From Actinacidiphila sp965342175 (lineage in GTDB: Bacteria; Actinomycetota; Actinomycetes; Streptomycetales; Streptomycetaceae), in the NCBI RefSeq assembly GCF_965342175.1, contig NZ_CBDRBL010000020.1:1-64000 (forward strand): a stretch of DNA of 64,000 bases, written 5' to 3'. This document shows, piece after piece, positions 58,197-64,000 of this stretch. The notes beneath the pieces were generated by a model, which saw only the letters and a program-made list of their open reading frames with translations, had not been told where the DNA came from and searched no databases. A program made the translations under genes and the position numbers. How positions within the stretch are numbered: position 1 is the stretch's first letter; every line of letters starts with the position of its first letter.

Positions 58197-59144
58197 GTGC
58201 ACGTGAGAAACGACGTCCCCCACGTGATCGCCGTCGTCGGCCCGACCGCGGCCGGCAAGTCCGACCTCGGGGTCGCCCTTGCCCAGGCCCTCGACGGCGA
58301 GGTGATCAACGCGGATTCCATGCAGCTCTACCGCGGCATGGACATCGGCACCGCCAAGCTCACCGCGGACGAGCGACAGGGTGTGCCGCACCACCTGCTC
58401 GACATCTGGGACGTCACCCAGGCCGCCAGTGTCGCCGAGTACCAGCGTCTCGCCCGCGCCGAGATCGACCGGCTGCTGGCCGCCGGGCGCACCCCTGTGC
58501 TCGTCGGCGGCTCCGGGCTCTACGTCCGTGCCGCCATAGACGCGCTGGAGTTCCCCGGCACCGATCCGCAGGTGCGCGCCCGGCTGGAGGCCGAGCTCGA
58601 CGCGCTCGGCTCGGGCCCGCTGCACGCCCGCCTGGCCGCCGTGGACCCGGAGGCGGCCCGCGCGATCCTGCCCAGCAACGGCCGACGGATCGTCCGTGCG
58701 CTGGAGGTCGTGGAGATCACCGGCCGTCCCTTCACCGCGAACCTGCCCGGCCACGACTCCGTGTACGACACCGTCCAGATCGGCGTCGACGTCCCGCGCC
58801 CGGCGCTCGACGAACGGATCGCGCTGCGGGTCGACCGGATGTGGGACACCGGGCTGGTCGGCGAGGTGACCACCCTCGAGGCGGCCGGCCTGCGCGAGGG
58901 GCGCACGGCCTCCCGGGCGCTGGGCTACCAGCAGGTGCTGGCCGCGCTGGCCGGGGAGTGCACGCAGGAGCAGGCGCGCGCCGAGACCGTCCGCGCCACC
59001 AAGCGCTTCGCGCGCCGCCAGGACTCGTGGTTCCGCCGGGACGGCCGGGTGCACTGGCTCGCGGGCCGCGGGCAGGAGCTGGTCGGGCAGGCGCTCGCCC
59101 TGCTCGGTACCGCCCGGTCGGGCGGTCACAGCCTGATCACGTGA
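58197..59144 (+). CDS. miaA: tRNA dimethylallyltransferase MiaA
   Basis: A 315-residue enzyme that adds dimethylallyl to A37 of UNN-reading tRNAs, the step before MiaB. The P-loop GPTAAGKSD is at residues 15-23. DADSMQ-type INADSMQLYRGMDIGTAK, PHHLLDIWDV, LVGGSGLYVRA and RRQDSWFRRD are family hallmarks. No RBS precedes the start; GTG 58197 or GTG 58203 may begin a leaderless message (GAAACT six bases before the latter). dapF and rsh follow on the same strand. Confidence 0.96.
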   Translation: MHVRNDVPHVIAVVGPTAAGKSDLGVALAQALDGEVINADSMQLYRGMDIGTAKLTADERQGVPHHLLDIWDVTQAASVAEYQRLARAEIDRLLAAGRTPVLVGGSGLYVRAAIDALEFPGTDPQVRARLEAELDALGSGPLHARLAAVDPEAARAILPSNGRRIVRALEVVEITGRPFTANLPGHDSVYDTVQIGVDVPRPALDERIALRVDRMWDTGLVGEVTTLEAAGLREGRTASRALGYQQVLAALAGECTQEQARAETVRATKRFARRQDSWFRRDGRVHWLAGRGQELVGQALALLGTARSGGHSLIT

Positions 59145-59241
59145 TGGCATCGGGACGCCCCAGCGACACTTGACGGCACCTCGGCCATGCCATCATCGAG
59201 CATCGAAGCCAGCTACGGTGTCGGACGTCTTGGGAGGGCGC

Positions 59242-59721
59242 GTGGCGATGGAAGCCGGCCCTCGCAGCGGTCCGCAGCCGGAACGCGCCGAGCGCTCCTC
59301 CGGCGGTGAGCTCGACGGGCGCGAGCGCCTCGTCGTCGACGGTCCCCTGGAGGACCCGCTGGAGGAGCAGTCCCTCGCGGAGGGCGAGTCCTTCCAGGAA
59401 CTGCGTCCCGAGCGGCGCCTGCGCGTGTGGCAGATCGCCCCGATCGTCGCCCTCGGCGTGCTGGGCTCGCTCATGTTCGCCTTCCCGCTGGCCTTCGAGG
59501 CCGGTGATGGCGGCCCCGTCGTCGCGATGCTCGGGCTCCTGCTGGGCTGCTGCTCCGCGGGCTGGGGGATCATGGCGGCCCGCCGGGTCGGCTACACCTG
59601 GCCGGGGCTGCCGGCCCGCGGTTCCGGCCGCCGCCCGGACTGGCGCTTCGTGGCGCTGTACGCGGCGGTCACGGTGGTGCTGGCGCTGCTCGCCTTCTGG
59701 CGGGTCGCCCGTCTGCGCTGA
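59242..59721 (+). CDS. Hypothetical two-helix membrane protein
   Basis: A 159-residue protein of unknown function. A Glu/Gly-rich acidic N-terminal half is followed by three hydrophobic segments (about residues 72-92, 95-115 and 138-155). GGGAGG precedes GTG 59242; ATG 59248 two codons later is an alternative. It is encoded between miaA and dapF, ending 16 bases before the dapF start, and is probably a Streptomyces-specific envelope protein. Confidence 0.75.
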   Translation: MAMEAGPRSGPQPERAERSSGGELDGRERLVVDGPLEDPLEEQSLAEGESFQELRPERRLRVWQIAPIVALGVLGSLMFAFPLAFEAGDGGPVVAMLGLLLGCCSAGWGIMAARRVGYTWPGLPARGSGRRPDWRFVALYAAVTVVLALLAFWRVARLR

Positions 59722-59725
59722 CCCG

Positions 59726-59731
59726 TAGACT
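59726..59731 (+). promoter_or_regulatory. -10 box of leaderless dapF transcript
   Basis: TAGACT lies six bases before the dapF ATG and no RBS exists in the 16-base gap after the previous stop. dapF can thus be transcribed separately as a leaderless message. Confidence 0.6.
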
Positions 59732-59737
59732 CAGGCC

Positions 59738-60622
59738 ATGACCAGCGCAGCACGGCAGGGCCTGCCTTTCCTCAAGGGGCACGGCACGGAGAACGACTTC
59801 GTGATCATCCCCGACTTCGACGGGGCGCTCGACCTGACCTCCGATGCCGTCGTGCGACTGTGCGACCGCCGCGCCGGGATCGGCGGCGACGGGGTGCTGC
59901 GGGTCGTGCGCTCGGCCAGGCACCCGGAGGCCGCCGCCATGGCCGCAGAGGCCGAGTGGTTCATGGACTACCGCAACAGCGACGGCAGCGTCGCGGAGAT
60001 GTGCGGCAACGGCGTGCGCGTCTTCGCCCGCTACCTCCAGCGCTCCGGTCTCACCGAGGCCGGAGACGTCGCCGTGGCGACCCGCGCCGGCGTGCGCCGG
60101 GTCCACATCGACAAGGACGGCGACATCACCGTCGACATGGGCCGTGCCGCGCTCCCTGCCGGCGAGGTCGAGGTCGAGGTCGCGGTCGGCGAGCGCCGCT
60201 GGCCCGCCCGCAACGTGAGCATGGGCAACCCGCACGCCGTCGCCTTCGTCGACGACCTCGCCGACGCCGGCAAGCTGCTGGACCCTCCGGCGTGGGCGCC
60301 GGCCGCGGCCTATCCGGACGGTGTGAACGTGGAGTTCGTCGTCGACCGGGGTGAGCGCCATGTCGCGATGCGCGTCCACGAACGAGGCTCCGGCGAGACC
60401 CGTTCCTGCGGCACCGGCGCCTGCGCCGTGATGGTCGCCGCGGCCCGGCGCGACGGCCGCGACCCGGCGGTGACCGGCCGCCCCGAGACGTACCGGGTCG
60501 ACCTGCCGGGCGGCACCCTGGTGATCACCGAACGTCCCGACGGCACCGTCGAGATGACCGGACCCGCGGTGATCGTCGCCGAAGGCGTCATCGATCCCGC
60601 CTGGCTCGGCGACGGGGGCTGA
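59738..60622 (+). CDS. dapF: Diaminopimelate epimerase DapF
   Basis: A 294-residue PLP-independent racemase converting LL- to meso-diaminopimelate in the lysine pathway. Streptomyces walls use LL-DAP, so meso-DAP here feeds lysine. The catalytic cysteines are C89 in EMCGNG and C224 in SCGTGA. MGNPHAVAF and HGTENDF are also typical. No RBS; a TAGACT box six bases upstream suggests a leaderless transcript. Confidence 0.97.
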   Translation: MTSAARQGLPFLKGHGTENDFVIIPDFDGALDLTSDAVVRLCDRRAGIGGDGVLRVVRSARHPEAAAMAAEAEWFMDYRNSDGSVAEMCGNGVRVFARYLQRSGLTEAGDVAVATRAGVRRVHIDKDGDITVDMGRAALPAGEVEVEVAVGERRWPARNVSMGNPHAVAFVDDLADAGKLLDPPAWAPAAAYPDGVNVEFVVDRGERHVAMRVHERGSGETRSCGTGACAVMVAAARRDGRDPAVTGRPETYRVDLPGGTLVITERPDGTVEMTGPAVIVAEGVIDPAWLGDGG

Positions 60623-60770
60623 GGTCGCCCTCCGAGGCCGGGATTCGCTCGAACGGGTGATGCCGATCACGCTGGGCGAGAGCGCGGCGGCGGCACGTGA
60701 TGGGCTCGGTAGCATCAAGCACCGGCACGGAAGCCATCCCGCCGGTGGGTGACGCTGCCGGAGGTGCCGC

Positions 60771-62903
60771 ATGAGACCGGACAACGCAGTGGAGACCGCG
60801 CCGGGCGCCGCAGGACGCAGGCGCATCCCCCGGGCCGCGGACCTGCGCCGGCTGGGGCGCGCGGCGCTGCTGGGCCCCGGAGGGCGCGCCGGCCGGCTGC
60901 CGGAGTCCATCGAGCACATCGCCAAGGTGCACCGCGGCCGCCATCCCGGCGCGGATCTCGCCATCCTGCGCAAGGCGTACGTGCTCGCCGAGTCGTCGCA
61001 CCGCGGCCAGATGCGCAAGAGCGGCGAGCCGTACATCACGCACCCGCTCGCCGTGACCCTGATCCTCGCCGAACTCGGCGCGGAGACCACCACCTTGACG
61101 GCCTCACTGCTCCACGACACGGTCGAAGACACGGAGGTGACGCTCGATCAGGTCAGGGAGGAGTTCGGCGAGGAGGTGTGCTTCCTCGTCGACGGCGTCA
61201 CCAAGCTGGAGAAGGTGGACTACGGCGCGGCCGCCGAGCCGGAGACCTTCCGCAAGATGCTCGTCGCCACCGGCAACGACGTCCGCGTCATGTCCATCAA
61301 GCTCGCCGACCGGCTGCACAACATGCGCACCCTCGGCGTCATGCGCCCCGAGAAGCAGGCCCGGATCGCCAAGGTCACCCGGGACGTGCTGATCCCGCTC
61401 GCCGAACGCCTCGGCGTCCAGGCGCTGAAGACCGAACTCGAGGACCTGGTCTTCGCGATCCTCCACCCCGAGGACTACCTGCGCACCACCGAACTGATCC
61501 TGGAGCACGCCGCCCTGCCCGACCCGCTGCGCGCCGTCGCCGAGGAGGTCCGCACGGTGCTCCGCGAGGCCGGCATCAGCGCCGAGGTGGAGGTGCGGCC
61601 CCGGCACGTGGTCTCCGTGCACCGGGTCCGGCTCAAGCGCGGCGGCGCGGTGCCGGGCGGCAGCGACTTCGGCAGGGTACTCATCCAGGTCGCCGAGGAC
61701 GCCGACTGCTACGCCGTCCTCGGCGAACTGCACACCTGCTTCCCCCCGGTGATCGCGGAGTTCAAGGACTTCATCGCGGCGCCCAAGTTCAACCTCTACC
61801 AGTCGCTGCACACCGCCATCCGCGACGGCGAGGGACGCGTCGCCGAAGTCCTGATCCGCACCCGGCAGATGCACCACGTTGCCGAGGCCGGCGTCATCGC
61901 GCTCGGCAACCCCTACGCCGCCGCCGAGACCGCGGACTGCGAGGACGGCGAGCGCGTCGACCCCACCCGCCCCGGCTGGCTCGCCCGGCTGCTGGAGTGG
62001 CAGCGCGAGGCTCCCGACCCGGACTTCTTCTGGAGCACCCTGCGCGACGAACTCGCCCAGGACCGCGAGGTCACCGTCTTCTCGGCCGACGGCGGCACCG
62101 TGGGCCTGCCCGACGGCGCCACGTGCACCGACGCCGCGTACGCACTGCACGGCGAGGGAGCCCACTCCTGCGTCGGCGTGCGCGTCAACGGGCGGCTCGC
62201 CCCGCTCGGCACGGTCCTGCGGGACGGCGACACCGTGCAACTGCTGATGACCGAGGTCACCGACGGGGACGGGGACGACTACGGGCCCTCGCCCGAGTGG
62301 CTGGAGCATGCCCGCACCCCCGCCGCCCGGATCGCCATCGCCCGCTGGCTGGAGGCCCATCCGCCGGCCGCCACCGAGGAGGAGCCGGCCGCGCCCGCCG
62401 TCCGCGCCGGCGCCACGGGCGCCCGCAGGGCCGCCGAGCCGCACGCGGACACCGATCCGCCCGGTGCCGCCGTGCGCATGGCCCGCTGCTGCACCCCCGT
62501 GCCGCCGGACGGCATCACCGGCTTCCCCATCCGCGGCGGCACCGTCGCGGTGCACCGCAGCGGATGTCCCGTCGCCGCGCGCATGGCCGCCTCCGGCCGG
62601 GCCAGGGTCGCCGTCCACTGGCGCTCCGACGCGCCCGTCAGCGGTCACCGGGCCACTCTCTACGCCGAGGCGCTCGGGCGCCCCCGGCTGCTCGCCGACC
62701 TCACCGAGGTGATCGCCACCCAGGGCGTCGCCATCGTGTACGCCGCCGTGGAGCCGCCGCAGGAGCACCGCGTACGCCATACGTACACCGTCGAACTGCC
62801 CGACCCGGGAGCGCTTCCCGCGCTCATGCGCGCCATGCGCGCCGTCCCGGGGGTGTACGACGTGTACCGCGCCCAGGAGACGGTGGCAGCCGCGCAGCCG
62901 TAA
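60771..62903 (+). CDS. rshA: RelA/SpoT homologue with altered synthetase domain
   Basis: A 710-residue Rsh-type protein. The HD hydrolase domain is complete (SSHRGQMRKSGEPYITHP, H115-D116 in HDTVED, DRLHNMRTL), so (p)ppGpp breakdown is likely. The synthetase domain departs from the consensus. NGYQSLHT is NLYQSLHT (L342). EVQIRT is EVLIRT (L361), and the AAHW segment is ALGNPY. The basic GRPKHIYS region is RPRHVVS (R276-S282). TGS (about 440-500) and ACT (about 635-705) domains follow, with a CCTPVPPDGITGF zinc-finger-like motif. It matches the position of S. coelicolor rshA, a second Rsh besides RelA. ATG 60771 has GGAGGTG. Confidence 0.93.
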   Translation: MRPDNAVETAPGAAGRRRIPRAADLRRLGRAALLGPGGRAGRLPESIEHIAKVHRGRHPGADLAILRKAYVLAESSHRGQMRKSGEPYITHPLAVTLILAELGAETTTLTASLLHDTVEDTEVTLDQVREEFGEEVCFLVDGVTKLEKVDYGAAAEPETFRKMLVATGNDVRVMSIKLADRLHNMRTLGVMRPEKQARIAKVTRDVLIPLAERLGVQALKTELEDLVFAILHPEDYLRTTELILEHAALPDPLRAVAEEVRTVLREAGISAEVEVRPRHVVSVHRVRLKRGGAVPGGSDFGRVLIQVAEDADCYAVLGELHTCFPPVIAEFKDFIAAPKFNLYQSLHTAIRDGEGRVAEVLIRTRQMHHVAEAGVIALGNPYAAAETADCEDGERVDPTRPGWLARLLEWQREAPDPDFFWSTLRDELAQDREVTVFSADGGTVGLPDGATCTDAAYALHGEGAHSCVGVRVNGRLAPLGTVLRDGDTVQLLMTEVTDGDGDDYGPSPEWLEHARTPAARIAIARWLEAHPPAATEEEPAAPAVRAGATGARRAAEPHADTDPPGAAVRMARCCTPVPPDGITGFPIRGGTVAVHRSGCPVAARMAASGRARVAVHWRSDAPVSGHRATLYAEALGRPRLLADLTEVIATQGVAIVYAAVEPPQEHRVRHTYTVELPDPGALPALMRAMRAVPGVYDVYRAQETVAAAQP

Positions 62904-62975
62904 CGGAGTACCCGATCGGGTGGGGTACTGACGCGCCGCCGACAGGAGCGCACGCGGCGCTGATAGCCGTATCCC

Positions 62976-64000
62976 ATGATCGGATCCTTTGCGCGCCGTG
63001 CCACCGTCACCGCGGCGGCCGTGGTGGCGCTTGTCGCGGCCGCACAGCCCGGCGACACGACGTCCGCGGGGCTCGGCGACCGGCTCTACCCCGAACTCGG
63101 CAACCCGGGGTACGACGTCCTCGACTACGACATCTCGTTCACCTACCGCGGCAACGACCGGCCCCTGGACGCCATGACCCGGGTCGACGCCCTCGCCACG
63201 GACACCCTGAGCCGTTTCCACCTCGACTTCCGCGGCGACGTCCGCTCCGTCGAGGTCAACGGCCGCCCGGCGGAGTTCCACGGCTGGCGCGAGGAACTGG
63301 TCGTCACCCCCGCCGTCCCCGTCCCCCGCGGCGAGCGCCTGCTCGTCACGGTCGTCCACACCAGCGACCCCGTGGTGAAGGGCGACACCGGCTGGATCCG
63401 CACCAAGGACGGCCTGGCCATGGCCAACCAGGCCGCCGCCGCCCACACCGTCTTCCCCTGCAACGACCACCCCTCGGACAAGGCCCGCTTCACCTTCCAC
63501 GTCACCGCGCCCAGCGACCTCACCGTCGTCGCCAACGGCCTGCCCGAGACGGCCGTCCGCAAGGGTCCCGTGACGACCTGGAACTACCGCACCGTCCACC
63601 CGATGGCCACCGAACTCGCCCAAATCTCCATCGGCCGCTCCGCCGTCCTGCGGCGCACCGGCCCCCGCGGCCTCCCGCTGCGCGACGTCCTGCGCTCCGC
63701 CGACCCCGACCGGGCCAGGCTCGAGAAGCGCCTGGCGATGACCGCAGAGCAGATCGCGTGGATGGAGGAGCAGGTAGGCCCGTACCCGTTCGAGACCTAC
63801 GGCGTCCTGAGCGCCGACACCGTCACGGGCTTCGAGCTGGAGACCCAGACCCTCTCGCTCTTCGAGCGGCGGGTGCTGCTGGCGCGGGAGGCCGACGCCG
63901 CGCCGGTGATGGTGCACGAGCTGGCCCACCAGTGGTTCGGGGACAGCGTCTCGCCCGCGACCTGGTCAGACCTGTGGCTCAACGAGGGGCACGCCACGTG
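62976..64000 (+). CDS. Secreted M1-family metallopeptidase, 5' part
   Basis: The first 341 codons of a zinc peptidase cut by the window end. A short signal peptide (residues 1-23, two Arg then a hydrophobic core) exports it. The N-terminal beta domain (about 35-230) resembles aminopeptidase N. The zinc site HELAHQWFGD begins at H314, and WLNEG supplies the third ligand. The GAMEN substrate motif is replaced by TGFELETQ. No clear RBS precedes ATG 62976. Without the C-terminus, aminopeptidase activity cannot be confirmed. Confidence 0.92.
   Translation, partial: MIGSFARRATVTAAAVVALVAAAQPGDTTSAGLGDRLYPELGNPGYDVLDYDISFTYRGNDRPLDAMTRVDALATDTLSRFHLDFRGDVRSVEVNGRPAEFHGWREELVVTPAVPVPRGERLLVTVVHTSDPVVKGDTGWIRTKDGLAMANQAAAAHTVFPCNDHPSDKARFTFHVTAPSDLTVVANGLPETAVRKGPVTTWNYRTVHPMATELAQISIGRSAVLRRTGPRGLPLRDVLRSADPDRARLEKRLAMTAEQIAWMEEQVGPYPFETYGVLSADTVTGFELETQTLSLFERRVLLAREADAAPVMVHELAHQWFGDSVSPATWSDLWLNEGHAT

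Overview
The window is chromosomal DNA of a Streptomyces species or a very close relative. It is strongly GC-rich with G/C at almost every third codon position. It uses many GTG starts and several start codons with no ribosome binding site but a TANNNT box 6-7 bases upstream, as in leaderless transcripts. The gene order osaA-osaB-ftsK-rodZ-like-rimO-pgsA-cinA-clgR-dpsB, then recA-recX, gluABCD/gluRK, miaB-miaA-dapF-rsh is the known Streptomyces core arrangement. I saw no insertion sequence, prophage, integrase, CRISPR array or origin.

Layout. 1-1.4 kb: the 3' end of a 5S rRNA with its terminator, a DegT/StrS-like aminotransferase homologue that lacks the PLP-lysine segment, and tRNA-Thr(GGT). 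1.4-10.7 kb: a SpoIIE-type phosphatase with its own RsbW-like ATPase domain, divergent from the osmoadaptation genes osaA (giant HAMP-array hybrid kinase) and osaB. 10.8-17.9 kb: ftsK, a RodZ-like gene, rimO-pgsA-cinA (overlapping starts and stops) and clgR. 18-25.3 kb: dpsB, a small membrane protein, and a nei-lhr DNA-repair pair. 25.5-31.4 kb: regulators (PucR type, a LuxR-type two-component pair, a membrane SpoIIE phosphatase). 31.5-32.3 kb: a TMEM165/GDT1-type metal transporter behind a yybP-ykoY manganese riboswitch. 32.4-37.4 kb: a DUF3046 protein, an AI-2E-family transporter, recA-recX and an RNase Y homologue. 37.5-39.1 kb: an FAD monooxygenase.

39.2-55 kb is the most unusual part. 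The glutamate uptake operon gluABCD is divergent from its two-component system gluRK. Next comes a GntR-regulated ABC importer ending in a HAD-phosphatase/EEP-phosphodiesterase fusion. Then comes a Ser/Thr kinase whose extracellular domain is a paralogue of the nearby GluB binding protein, and an orphan membrane-anchored TAXI solute-binding protein. 55-64 kb: miaB, small conserved genes, an MT0933-type antitoxin-like protein with a 29-base duplication at its 3' end, miaA, dapF, a RelA/SpoT homologue with an altered synthetase domain, and the 5' part of an M1 metallopeptidase cut by the window end.

How they fit together: the window joins housekeeping genes (septal DNA translocation, tRNA and ribosome modification, recombination, lysine/peptidoglycan precursor synthesis, (p)ppGpp) with nutrient and stress sensing. 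The best candidates for undescribed biology are the GluB-like-domain kinase beside gluABCD/gluRK, which looks like a one-protein counterpart of the mycobacterial GlnH-GlnX-PknG amino-acid sensor, and the GntR-ABC-HAD/EEP cluster with a 16-bp operator palindrome, which looks like uptake and intracellular breakdown of an organophosphate. Functions are inferred from motifs and gene context; nothing was searched against a database.
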